Positions 17,821 through 26,091 of a DNA stretch of 64,000 bases are shown here, one piece after another (position 1 is the first letter of the stretch; every line of letters starts with the position of its first letter). The DNA comes from Sinomonas atrocyanea (GTDB lineage: Bacteria; Actinomycetota; Actinomycetes; Actinomycetales; Micrococcaceae). A program made the position numbers and the translations under genes. The notes under the pieces were generated by a model. It saw only the letters and a program-made list of their open reading frames with translations. It made no database searches and was not told the origin of the DNA. Location: NCBI RefSeq assembly GCF_030812675.1, contig NZ_JAUSTE010000009.1, forward strand, positions 124,001 through 188,000, written 5' to 3'.

Positions 17821-18731
17821 CCGCCGCCTCCGCCGCCCCGGCGAGCCGGGCCCGCCACTCCCTCCCCGCGGCCCTGCTCGTCTCCTCCCGCCCGCTCTCA
17901 TGGGTCAACACCGCCTACCCGTTCGCGGCCGCGTACCTGCTCGCCGGCGGCGGGGTGGACTGGCGGCTCGTGGTCGGCACGCTGTTCTTCCTCGTCCCGT
18001 ACAACCTCGCGATGTACGGCACGAACGACGTCTTCGACTACGCCTCGGACGTCCTCAACCCGCGCAAGGGCGGGGCCGAGGGGGCCGTGCTCCCGCCGCC
18101 CATGCACCGGGCGGCGCTCGTGGCCGCGTGGGGGGCGTGCGTGCCGTTCGTCCTGGCCCTGGTGGCGGGAGGGCCGCCGGCGAGCTGGGCGGTCCTTGCG
18201 GTCTCGCTGTTCGCCGTCGCCGCGTACAGCGTGCCCCGCCTGCGGTTCAAGGAGCGCCCCGTCCTGGACTCCATCACCTCCAGCACCCACTTCGTCTCCC
18301 CGGCCGTGTACGGCCTGGCCCTCGCCGGCGGCGGCGCCCCGCCGACCGCGGTGGCCGTCCTCGCGGCGTTCTTCCTCTGGGGAATGGCGAGCCACGCGTT
18401 CGGCGCCGTGCAGGACATCGGCCCGGACCGGGAGGCCGGGATCGGCTCGATCGCCACCCTGTTCGGGGCCCGCGCCACGGTGCGGCTCGCCGTCCTCGGC
18501 TACCTCGCCGCGGGCGCACTGCTGCTCGCCCTCACCGCCTGGGCGGAGGGCCTCGTGCGGCTCGCCCCCGTGCTCGCCCTCCCGTACGCGGCCAGCTCCG
18601 GCGCGTTCTGGTCCGTCACGGACGCGACGGCCGGGGCCACGCGGGCCGGCTGGCGCCGCTTCCTCTGGCTCAACTACCTCACCGGCTTCGCCGTCACCCT
18701 CCTCATCATCTCCGTCTGGATGCACGCATGA
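17817..18731 (+). CDS. crtEb: Lycopene elongase (CrtEb, UbiA-family prenyltransferase)
   Basis: Adds C5 units to lycopene to give C45/C50 carotenoids such as flavuxanthin, at the membrane. The 304-aa UbiA protein has the two aspartate-rich motifs: NDVFDYASDVLNPRKGG and DIGPDREAGIGSIAT. About eight to nine membrane helices are visible. Its presence together with split cyclase genes is the hallmark of C50 carotenoid synthesis in Actinobacteria. Overlaps both neighbours by ATGA. Confidence 0.94.
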   Translation: MTAASAAPASRARHSLPAALLVSSRPLSWVNTAYPFAAAYLLAGGGVDWRLVVGTLFFLVPYNLAMYGTNDVFDYASDVLNPRKGGAEGAVLPPPMHRAALVAAWGACVPFVLALVAGGPPASWAVLAVSLFAVAAYSVPRLRFKERPVLDSITSSTHFVSPAVYGLALAGGGAPPTAVAVLAAFFLWGMASHAFGAVQDIGPDREAGIGSIATLFGARATVRLAVLGYLAAGALLLALTAWAEGLVRLAPVLALPYAASSGAFWSVTDATAGATRAGWRRFLWLNYLTGFAVTLLIISVWMHA

Positions 18732-20233
18732 CCTCCACCGACACCGCCCCCACGCCAGCCCTGGTCTGGTTCCGCGACGACCTGCGCGTCCGCGACAACC
18801 CGGCCCTGCGCGCGGCCCTCGCCCACGGCCCCACCGTGGCCCTGTACGTCCTCGACGAGGAGTCGCCCGGGATCCGTCCGCTCGGCGGGGCCGCGCGGTG
18901 GTGGCTCCACCACGCCCTCGAGGACCTGCGCGGCTCGCTCGGGCGCCTCGGGGTGCCGCTCGTGCTGCGCCGGGGCACGGCGGCCGCGGTGGTGCCGAAC
19001 GTCGCCGCGCAGGCCCGGGCCGGCTACGTGGCCTGGAACCGCCGCTACGGCGGCCCCGAGCGCCGCGCCGACACCGCGGTGAAGTCGATCCTGCGGCGCG
19101 CGGGGCGGGAGGCGGAGAGCTTCCAGGCCTCCCTCCTGCACGAGCCGTGGGACGTCCTGACCCAGCAGGGCACCGGCTACAAGGTCTTCACCCCGTTCTG
19201 GAAGGAGCTCTCCGGCCGGGACCACCGCCACCCGCTGCCCATCCCGCGCCCCCAGCGCGAGGCGCCCGAGCACGTCCCCGCCGGCGACGGCCTGGACGCA
19301 TGGGCGCTCCTGCCCCGGGACCCGGACTGGTCCGGGCCGCTCGCCGAGGCCTGGACGCCGGGGGAGGAGGCCGGGCTGGCCCTCCTGAAGGACTTCGTGG
19401 GGCCGGACACCGCGGACACGGCCGTGGCGCTGTACCCCGACGAGCGGGACCTGCCAGACCGCCCCGGCACGAGCCGCCTCTCGCCGTACCTGCGCTGGGG
19501 CCACGTGAGCCCGTTCCAGGTCTGGCACGCCGTGGCCGACCGGCGCCGCGCCGCCCCCGAGGGCAGCGCCGTGTTCGCCTCCGAGCTGGGCTGGCGCGAG
19601 TTCGCCTGGCACACCCTCTACCACCACGCCGACCTCGCCTCGGAGAACCTCCGCCGCGAGTTCGACGCGTACCCGTGGTGGCTCCCGCACGCGGGGAAGG
19701 GCGGCGCGCACGACGCCGGGCGCGGCCGCGCGCACGGGGGCCCGCCCGCCGTCGTGCTCGGCGACCGGGAGGCGAACCGCCTGCTCGACGCGTGGCGGCG
19801 CGGGCGCACCGGCTTCCCGATGGTCGACGCCGGCCAGCGCGAGCTGTGGGCCACCGGCTGGATGCACAACCGGGTCCGGATGGTCTCTGCGAGCCTGCTG
19901 GTGAAGAACCTCGGCATCCACTGGCGCCTCGGCGAGCGGTGGTTCTGGGACACCCTCGTGGACGCGGACCCGGCCTCCAACCCCTTCAACTGGCAGTGGG
20001 TCGCGGGCTCGGGCGCGGACGCCGCCCCGTTCTTCCGCATCTTCAACCCGCGCACCCAGCAGAAGAAGTTCGATCCGCACGGCGCCTACGCGAGGGCCTG
20101 GATCCCGGAGCTCGGCACCGACGAGTACCCCGCCGAGTGCGTGGACCTGGGAGAGAGCCGGGCTGAGGCGCTCGAGGCCTACCGCTCGCTCAGCGAGGCG
20201 CAGGGCCGCGGCCAGGGAAGGCGGCGGGCCTAG
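18728..20233 (+). CDS. phr: Deoxyribodipyrimidine photolyase
   Basis: A 501-aa cryptochrome/photolyase-family protein that splits UV-induced pyrimidine dimers using blue light and FAD. The N-terminal antenna domain starts LVWFRDDLRVRDNPALRAAL; the FAD domain has GRTGFPMVDAGQRELWATGW, MHNRVRMVSASLLVKNL and NPFNWQWVAGSGADAAPFF, all characteristic of class I CPD photolyases. It is the seventh gene of the crt operon, joined to crtEb by ATGA, so pigment and light repair are co-expressed. Confidence 0.94.
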   Translation: MTSTDTAPTPALVWFRDDLRVRDNPALRAALAHGPTVALYVLDEESPGIRPLGGAARWWLHHALEDLRGSLGRLGVPLVLRRGTAAAVVPNVAAQARAGYVAWNRRYGGPERRADTAVKSILRRAGREAESFQASLLHEPWDVLTQQGTGYKVFTPFWKELSGRDHRHPLPIPRPQREAPEHVPAGDGLDAWALLPRDPDWSGPLAEAWTPGEEAGLALLKDFVGPDTADTAVALYPDERDLPDRPGTSRLSPYLRWGHVSPFQVWHAVADRRRAAPEGSAVFASELGWREFAWHTLYHHADLASENLRREFDAYPWWLPHAGKGGAHDAGRGRAHGGPPAVVLGDREANRLLDAWRRGRTGFPMVDAGQRELWATGWMHNRVRMVSASLLVKNLGIHWRLGERWFWDTLVDADPASNPFNWQWVAGSGADAAPFFRIFNPRTQQKKFDPHGAYARAWIPELGTDEYPAECVDLGESRAEALEAYRSLSEAQGRGQGRRRA

Positions 20234-20243
20234 AATGTCCGCC

Positions 20244-20747
20244 GTGCATGATTCAGACCCGAGCGCGGGCCGCGAGCAGATGCGCGGGGCCCCGGGCTTC
20301 GAGCTCATGTTCCTGCTGCAGAAGTTCACCAACGAGGCAGACCGCTACGCAGAGACGGTGCGGCGCAAGCACGGGCTCGCGCGCAACGACGTCCACGCGC
20401 TCAATGCCGTGATGGAGGCCGAGCGTCATGGGGAGCGGGCGACCCCCGGTGCGCTGCGCGAGCGGCTCGTGCTCAGCTCCGCCGCCATGACCTCGGTGAT
20501 CGACCGGCTCGAGGCGTCGGGCCACCTCGAGCGGCGCCACTCGAGCACCGACCGCCGGCAGGTCGAGGTGACGCCCACCCCGAGCGCCCGGGAGACGGGC
20601 CGGGAGATGTTCGACCCCATGGTCCGGCACATGCTCCCGGTGCTCGCCGAGTACACCCCCGCTCAGCTCCAGCTCGTGGAGGGCATGGTCGCGCGCCTCA
20701 TCCAGGCCATCACGGACGCCCGCAACGAGGTGAACGCCCCGGGCTGA
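20244..20747 (+). CDS. MarR-family regulator after the crt-photolyase operon
   Basis: A winged-helix regulator of about 167 aa. Visible parts are the helical N-terminus, recognition region RLVLSSAAMTSVIDRLEASG and wing RRHSSTDRRQVEVTPT. The GTG at 20244 is chosen because the -10 hexamer TAGAAT (20231-20236) lies 7 nt upstream, giving a leaderless mRNA; an ATG at 20235 is in frame but overlaps that hexamer. By position it is the leading candidate for a carotenoid regulator, comparable in role to CrtR of Corynebacterium, but that is inference. Confidence 0.85.
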   Translation: MHDSDPSAGREQMRGAPGFELMFLLQKFTNEADRYAETVRRKHGLARNDVHALNAVMEAERHGERATPGALRERLVLSSAAMTSVIDRLEASGHLERRHSSTDRRQVEVTPTPSARETGREMFDPMVRHMLPVLAEYTPAQLQLVEGMVARLIQAITDARNEVNAPG

Positions 20748-20792
20748 CGCCGCGGGCATGTCCCGGGCTGCGGGCACCGGTAGGCTGGCGGC

Positions 20793-22034
20793 GTGAGTGA
20801 GGGATCAGTGCGCCCGGAGGGCGGCGCGCGCAGCACAGGCGCAGCCGTGGACGCCGGCCAGGAAGTCCGCCTGCGGGCCCTGCACAGCTTGGGCATCCTC
20901 GGCACGCCCCGGGAGGAGAGGTTCGACCGCATCGCGCGGCTGGCCCGCCGGCTCTTCGATGCTTCCGGCGCTGCCGTGAACTTCATCGCCGAGGACCGGC
21001 AATGGACCAAGGCCGAATCCGGTCTCGAGGGCCTCGTTGCCGTCCCCCTGGGCGAATCGATGTGTGCCCGCACCGTCCGCAGCGGCGTTCTGACGGTGAT
21101 CGAGGACGCCGCCGAGGACGCCGATTTCTGCGACGGCATGTTCGTCGCGGACGGGATCCGCTTCTACGCCGGCTGCCCGATCAACTCCGGAGACGGCGTG
21201 GTCATCGGGACCCTGTGCATCGTCGACACCGTCCCGCGCACCTTCGACGACCGTGACCGGGCAGCCCTTGCCGACCTCGCGGCGCTTGCCGAACGGGAGA
21301 TCGGGCTCTCCGGCGAACTCCGGCGGGCCGGCGAGGTCCAGCAGATGCTCATGCCCAGCCTGGCGCTCGAGGTGCCCGGCTACGAGATGGCCGGCCGATG
21401 TGTGGCCTCGCAGGACATCGGCGGGGACTTCTTCGCCTGGCAGCTCCTCTCCACCGGCGAGATCCAGCTCCACTTGGCCGATGTGATGGGCCATGGCATC
21501 CCTGCGGCGCTCGTGGCAGCCTCGCTGCGCGCGGTGCTGCTCGGCGCCTCCCAGTTCAACACGCTGCGGGACACCATGGGCAAGGTCGCCGATGCGACGG
21601 GCCAGCTGTTCGAGGACTCCGCCAGCTTCGCGACGCTGCACTCGGTGCGCGTCCACCCCGAGACCGGGACCATGGAGTACGTGGACGCCGGCCACGGGCT
21701 GGCCTTCATCCTCGATCTCCAGGGCGGACTTCGGCGATTGGCGACCTCGGGTCCGCCGCTCGGGCTGCTGCCTGACGCCGCGTGGGAGCCCCGGGCCGAG
21801 CACCTCGCGCCCGGGGAGACGCTCGTGGTGGTCAGCGACGGGCTCCTGGACCTCTTCCCGAGCCTCGAGGAGGCGGTCGCGAAGGTCCTGCGGAAGCGCG
21901 TGGCCGACGGTTCGGTCCGCGAGCTCGTGGACCGGGTCATCGCCTTCTCCGAGCGGAGGGGGCACGACGACGACGCCACGGTCCTGGCTCTGCGCCGGCT
22001 CCCGTCCGCGGGCGAGGCCGCAGCGCGGCAGTAG
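20793..22034 (+). CDS. GAF-domain SpoIIE/RsbU-type protein phosphatase
   Basis: A 413-aa cytoplasmic PP2C-type serine phosphatase. Residues about 25-170 form a GAF sensor domain (LRALHSLGILGTPREERFD start, then FYAGCPINSGDG and IGTLCIVD); residues about 185-405 form the SpoIIE catalytic domain with QQMLMPS, DIGGDFFAW, DVMGHGIPAALV, VDAGHG, VVSDGLLDLFP and GHDDDATVLAL. Such proteins usually dephosphorylate anti-sigma antagonists. No partner switch gene is adjacent. The GTG start is leaderless: TAGGCT ends 6 nt upstream. Confidence 0.9.
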   Translation: MSEGSVRPEGGARSTGAAVDAGQEVRLRALHSLGILGTPREERFDRIARLARRLFDASGAAVNFIAEDRQWTKAESGLEGLVAVPLGESMCARTVRSGVLTVIEDAAEDADFCDGMFVADGIRFYAGCPINSGDGVVIGTLCIVDTVPRTFDDRDRAALADLAALAEREIGLSGELRRAGEVQQMLMPSLALEVPGYEMAGRCVASQDIGGDFFAWQLLSTGEIQLHLADVMGHGIPAALVAASLRAVLLGASQFNTLRDTMGKVADATGQLFEDSASFATLHSVRVHPETGTMEYVDAGHGLAFILDLQGGLRRLATSGPPLGLLPDAAWEPRAEHLAPGETLVVVSDGLLDLFPSLEEAVAKVLRKRVADGSVRELVDRVIAFSERRGHDDDATVLALRRLPSAGEAAARQ

Positions 22035-22607
22035 CTCCTTGCGCGCCGCGTCCCATGGCATGAGAAGACCATCGCTGGCAGGTGCTACCTGCGGCCTCGC
22101 CCCTCGATGAGACAGCCCAACCCGGTACAGCGTGGCCACGTCCTGAAGGCCACTCCTGTGGGTCACCTTCTGGGAGTCACCTCCTGCGTGGGTCTGTCAG
22201 TCAGAACTTGGACCGGATGGCGCCTTGACTCGAGACCAAGACCAGTACGGGACTCGTGCCGGTGCTGGGATGCTGCGCTCGTCGTACGCTCACCGGGCAA
22301 CCCATCGCGCCGGGTAGACGCAGCTCCGATCGGCCGATCCTGTCCGGACGCACCGGAGGTTTCCGCTGGGCACGATGTCCGGCCGGCATACGTGTCTCGC
22401 CCAGTATCCGAGAGCGGCTGCTCCGGTCATTTTCTCTGACTTGATGTATCGAGGCTTCTCACTTGTCCCGGGCACCCGCGGAGAAATGGCAGATCCTGCG
22501 CCGGCCAGATAACTTCCTTCCCGTTCATTGGGCAGCCCCGTGCGCGAGTATCGGAGGCCGACCCGATGACGCCCCTTTCAAGCAGGGCAGGGGACTGGAC
22601 CCGTCTC
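22035..22607. other. Intergenic region without a convincing gene
   Basis: 573 bp between the phosphatase and the GyrI-like gene. Open frames here have no codon bias matching the neighbours and no recognisable domain. It holds one arm of an inverted long-range repeat (22158-22190). Composition is mixed and suggests degraded sequence. Confidence 0.6.
22158..22190 (+). repeat. Left arm of inverted repeat pair (GTCACCT-rich)
   Basis: Contains two GTCACCT heptamers (in GGTCACCTTCTGGGAGTCAC and the following CTCCTG). The same sequence, with about two mismatches over 26 positions by eye, occurs in inverted orientation at 27553-27583. It may be an insertion-sequence end. Confidence 0.5.
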
Positions 22608-23069
22608 CTACTTGAGGAGGCGCACGATCGTCGTCTCCGTCTCGGATGGATCCGGCGTCGGATCTCCGTAGATCTCCCAGGAGTGTCCGGCAGACTCCCG
22701 ACGATTCGCCGCCATCCACTCGTCGATCGCCTTGTACGTCTCGTTCAGGCGATCGTACGTTCCGCGGTGGACCGCAACAGCGGCTTCGCCGCTTGGAGTC
22801 TCGGTCGCGTAGACCTCGCCCGCCGTTTCAAAGGTTCGCGTGACTTCGACGCCGAAGTCGCAGAGGATGGGCGTGCCCGGCTCGTTCGAGTGGTGGTAGA
22901 CGAAGACGTTATGGCCGTTCGACCACAGACCCGGCTGGCTGCGGATGAAGTTCCAGACCTTGCCCACCGCGGGCCCCCATGCCGAGCCGACCTCGCCCGG
23001 CGCGACCGCGCGCCGGACCGCGGCCAGCTTGCAGGGGAGAACAGTGCGCACGTCGACGGAGACCGTCAT
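22608..23069 (-). CDS. GyrI-like / AraC effector-binding-domain protein
   Basis: A 153-aa single-domain protein resembling the GyrI-like small-molecule-binding fold (two SHS2 halves). Typical features are the VWNFIRSQPGLWSNGHNVFVYH helix-strand region, the middle CDFGVEVTRTF strand, AAVAVHRGTYDRLNETYKAI and the final WEIYGDPTPDPSETETTI with a conserved acidic residue. Stand-alone forms bind hydrophobic or cationic compounds, or act on DNA gyrase; some hydrolyse cyclopropanoids. The target is unknown here. The gene shares its strand with the following reductase-like gene. Confidence 0.8.
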   Translation of the reverse strand: MTVSVDVRTVLPCKLAAVRRAVAPGEVGSAWGPAVGKVWNFIRSQPGLWSNGHNVFVYHHSNEPGTPILCDFGVEVTRTFETAGEVYATETPSGEAAVAVHRGTYDRLNETYKAIDEWMAANRRESAGHSWEIYGDPTPDPSETETTIVRLLK

Positions 23070-23153
23070 GACTGGAGTGTAGACCGAGGATTTGCCGTTG
23101 CTGCACCCACGGTTGAGATGAGCAATCCTCGGCCGAACCGTGGTTGGCCCGGT

Positions 23154-23729
23154 TCAGGGGCCCGCGGTGCCCGGGGGCCCGGAGAGAACGGTCGGGGTGT
23201 ACTCGAGCAGCTGGATGCGGCCGTCGAAGGTGCGGCTGTTGACCATCTCGAGAGCGACATCCGGGTGGCCGTCGTAGATCCGCTCTCGGCCGGTGCTGCC
23301 GGTGATGACGGGGAAGACGACTACCCGGAATCGGTCCACGAGACCGGCTTTCAGCAGGGAGCGGCAAAGGGTGAGGCTGCCGATCGTGCGCATCGGCTTC
23401 ACGGCGCCGGACTTCATCTCCCGGACGGCCTCGACGGCGTCACGGGCGATGAGTTCTGTGTTCGCCGAGGCGAGTGGCTCGCGCAGCGTCGTCGAGAAGA
23501 CGATCTTCGACATGCCCGCCAGGGGCTCCGTGCCGGGCTCGCCCGCAGCGGCGAAGCCAGACATGAGACGGTAGGTTGTCGCCCCCATCAGGACGGTGTG
23601 GGTCGCTTCGGGTGAGGCTCTCAGCCAGGCCAGGTACTCGGGCCCCTCGAGTCCCCACCAGCCCGGCCAGCCCTCGGCGGCCGCATTGCCGTCGAGTGAA
23701 GTGATGAAGTCGATCAGGAGTTCCGGCAT
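23154..23729 (-). CDS. Dihydrofolate reductase family (RibD C-terminal domain) protein
   Basis: A 191-aa protein of the DHFR/RibD-C fold. It begins MPELLIDFITSLDGNAAAEG and contains VLMGATTYRLMSGF, a KIVFSTTL strand and the cofactor-binding GSLTLCRSLLKAGLVD region. Proteins like this are NADPH-dependent reductases of unknown substrate, distinct from true FolA. The ATG at 23729 is preferred over an upstream in-frame start because the fold begins there. Confidence 0.85.
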   Translation of the reverse strand: MPELLIDFITSLDGNAAAEGWPGWWGLEGPEYLAWLRASPEATHTVLMGATTYRLMSGFAAAGEPGTEPLAGMSKIVFSTTLREPLASANTELIARDAVEAVREMKSGAVKPMRTIGSLTLCRSLLKAGLVDRFRVVVFPVITGSTGRERIYDGHPDVALEMVNSRTFDGRIQLLEYTPTVLSGPPGTAGP

Positions 23730-23888
23730 CGTCGTGTCCCTTGTCCCCGTGAATCTCGCCTGATGCCCCCATATTCTCGCTCCGACGACGCCCAGCTCTG
23801 TCATGGGCTCAAGCTCTCGGCCGGCACACCCTGGCGCTCGGCGGCGCGCGAGCGAAGGGTCGTTCAGTCACCGCGGCTGCGGCGCCCC

Positions 23889-23987
23889 TCAGCGGCCAAG
23901 CACCGAATCCGCGATCTGCTGCGCGGCTTGGTCCGCTGTGATGTGTGCGGTGTCGATGACCTCTGCCGCCCCCTGAATCCAGCAGGA
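23889..23987 (-). pseudogene. Possible C-terminal remnant of a P-loop kinase-like gene
   Basis: The last about 28 codons read EVIDTAHITADQAAQQIADS plus VLGR and stop, which resembles the end of small AAA/shikimate-kinase-like ATPases. Upstream of about 23990 the reading becomes Arg/Ser-rich nonsense, so the body of the gene is missing. Identification is by eye and weak. Confidence 0.3.
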
Positions 23988-23994
23988 AGAAGGC

Positions 23995-24165
23995 CGGGTC
24001 TGGCTCGGGACGGACGCCCGCTGCGACAGGTCCGACCGCCACAACCTCCAGCTCGTCATCGCCGCCCTCGCGCACGCCGCCGGATCGCACGAGCACGGCA
24101 AACTCCTCGTCGAAGAAGACGGCAGCATGGGCACCTTCACCGGGCTGCCCCGTCCCTGTACCCCT
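23995..24165 (+). pseudogene. Gene fragment without a start
   Basis: One plus-strand frame reads RVWLGTDARCDRSDRHNLQL, then VIAALAHAAGSHEHGKLLVE and EDGSMGTFTGLP, a protein-like sequence with good codon bias but no start codon or ribosome site. It abuts the opposite-strand remnant at about 23990, as expected at a deletion junction. The family is not recognised. Confidence 0.25.
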
Positions 24166-24187
24166 GGCCGCAGTGAGCCAGGGCTAG

Positions 24188-25261
24188 TTAGCCGACGCCC
24201 TCGGACTGCAGTCGTTTGGCGACGTCCTGCGGCATTGTCGAGCAGCCGTCCGGGTTGCCCTCGGTCGCCGCGTGGTCTGCCGCGGTGTCCGTGATGCCGA
24301 TGGTCTTGACGGCGGCCTGCCAGCCGCCCATCCCTGCGAGCTGCTGGGGGACCCAGACGTTCGCCGCGCCGTTGATGAGATCGACCGCCTCGGGATTCGC
24401 GCTCGCGCTGATGTCGAGGCCGCCGCTGGGCGCTCGCCGCACGTTGTCGGGGTCCGGGAGCACCCCCATGAGCTGTTCAGACTCGTACTGGGTGAGCTGC
24501 GACGGTGGCGTGTTGAAGTAGTACCAGCTCGCCGCGCAGATGCCGAACAGCTTCGGGCCGAACTGTGCGTAGTTGAGGTACAGCTCCATGATCCGGCTCT
24601 TCGGCATGAGGAAGTCGAACTCCTCGGAGAGCCCGGCCTCGATGCCCTTCCGCAGCGGGTCCTGGCTCGGCCACAGGAAGATGTTCTTGACGAGTTGCTG
24701 GGGGACGGTCGAACCGCTCGGATCAGGCTGTCCCGATGCGAAGGCCTGCGCCCGCGCTGTGAAGTCGTTCATGGAGAACGCGCCCACACGCGTCCCGAGC
24801 TCCTCATCCTCATGCGCGATGACAGACGCGACCGTGTAGCGGCTGATGTGGTCGAGCGAGGCGTACTGGTACACGGTCGGTTCGCCGGCCTCGAGCATGA
24901 ACGCGGTGCGCGGAGGCGTGATCCAGTTGTAGGCGATCGCTGTGACGAAACTCGCGACGATCGCGACGACGCTGACGACCGCCGTGAGCCGCAGGGCTCT
25001 GCGGAACCGGCCCCGAGGCTTCCTGTCCTTGCCCCGCCTGGGCTTCAATGGCTGCGGGAAACGGGGCAGGTGCCCCCGCGGACGCCGCTCGCGAGGCTCG
25101 CGGTCCTCCTGCTCTGGCGCAGTCAGGGCCGGCAGTCGACGGCGGTCCTTCCAGCCCCGCGGCGGCGCCGAGGGCTCGGCGTCCACCGGGCCCAACGGGG
25201 TGACCCCGCGCCCATGGAGGCGTGGAGGTGGCGAAGGCGTCGTGTCGGCCTGATAGTCCAT
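24188..25261 (-). CDS. mtgA: Monofunctional GT51 peptidoglycan glycosyltransferase
   Basis: A 357-aa membrane protein polymerising lipid II into glycan strands outside the membrane. It has a basic, Pro-rich cytoplasmic tail (1-90), a single TM helix (about 92-112) and a GT51 domain: catalytic Glu in AHEDEELGTRVG (E151), GSTVPQQLVKNIFL, and RIMELYLNYAQFG. No transpeptidase domain follows, so it is MtgA-like rather than a class A PBP. In motif 1 the usual Phe and His are Leu and Arg, an oddity. The C-terminal extension after about residue 280 is unusual for MtgA. Confidence 0.85.
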   Translation of the reverse strand: MDYQADTTPSPPPRLHGRGVTPLGPVDAEPSAPPRGWKDRRRLPALTAPEQEDREPRERRPRGHLPRFPQPLKPRRGKDRKPRGRFRRALRLTAVVSVVAIVASFVTAIAYNWITPPRTAFMLEAGEPTVYQYASLDHISRYTVASVIAHEDEELGTRVGAFSMNDFTARAQAFASGQPDPSGSTVPQQLVKNIFLWPSQDPLRKGIEAGLSEEFDFLMPKSRIMELYLNYAQFGPKLFGICAASWYYFNTPPSQLTQYESEQLMGVLPDPDNVRRAPSGGLDISASANPEAVDLINGAANVWVPQQLAGMGGWQAAVKTIGITDTAADHAATEGNPDGCSTMPQDVAKRLQSEGVG

Positions 25262-25433
25262 GGTGAACGGGCTCCTGAGGTTAGCGAGGTGGTCCCATGG
25301 AGAGGGCGGGCCGGGTCAGTCTAGGCGACGAACCTCAGAGCAAACGGCCCCCTACCCCGGAAGGCGGGCCGGCGCGCTTCGCCATCGAGGACCGGGCACG
25401 GGCCGACAATAGTTCCCTGAATACGCTGTTCTC

Positions 25434-25889
25434 ATGTTGATTCGCGAAGCGACTCCGGACGATCTGGCCGCGGTTGAAGCTCTCTGCGACGCCAGCAATC
25501 GGCCGCGATGGACCGCCGCGATGATCGCCCGATCGAAGGACAGGGTTGTCCTTGCCGCGGTTTCGGACGACCAAGTCGTCGGCATGGCCAAGACCCACTT
25601 CCACGAAGAACCCGACGGAGCCGCACCAGCAGGCCACTATCTGGGCGGCGTTGTCGTCGGGCCGAAGAGCCGAAGGCTCGGAATCGGGTCCGCACTCACA
25701 CGAGCACGGCTTGAGTGGATCTGGACCCGGTCGTCCACTGCCTACTACTTCGCCAACGAGCACAACACCGCCTCGATCCAGATGCACGAGGCCCTGGGGT
25801 TCCAGCCCAGAGGCCGAACCAAGGAAATCCGTGGGGTGAGAGCAGACGACGGACGAGCAGATCTGATCCTCTTCGAAGCGTCACGATAG
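25434..25889 (+). CDS. GNAT-family N-acetyltransferase
   Basis: A 151-aa acyl-CoA N-acyltransferase. The acetyl-CoA-binding motif A is VVVGPKSRRLGIGSALTRAR (R/Q-x-x-G-x-G/A form), followed by YYFANEHNTASIQMHEALGF, typical of motif B. The substrate is unknown. The start is leaderless: TACGCT ends 6 nt before ATG. Confidence 0.88.
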   Translation: MLIREATPDDLAAVEALCDASNRPRWTAAMIARSKDRVVLAAVSDDQVVGMAKTHFHEEPDGAAPAGHYLGGVVVGPKSRRLGIGSALTRARLEWIWTRSSTAYYFANEHNTASIQMHEALGFQPRGRTKEIRGVRADDGRADLILFEASR

Positions 25890-26091
25890 GGATCGCGCGC
25901 GCACTCAAGAATCGGTTCCGCCGCCAACCCTCTGCGAAGTCATGAACTTCGTCGGATACATCCGTTAGATGCCAGCTCAGTTGAAACACCGCGCCCAAGC
26001 GTATTTGATCAGTATCACGACCTTGAGTTCGATACGCCTGACGCGGTTGTTGTTGCGTTCGCTCATAGAGAGACGGATGTATGGTGCGCTT

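Noticed and set aside
22107-22439. A 110-codon plus-strand frame after the phosphatase
   Set aside because: No ribosome site, no codon bias, composition like random sequence, and it runs through the repeat arm.
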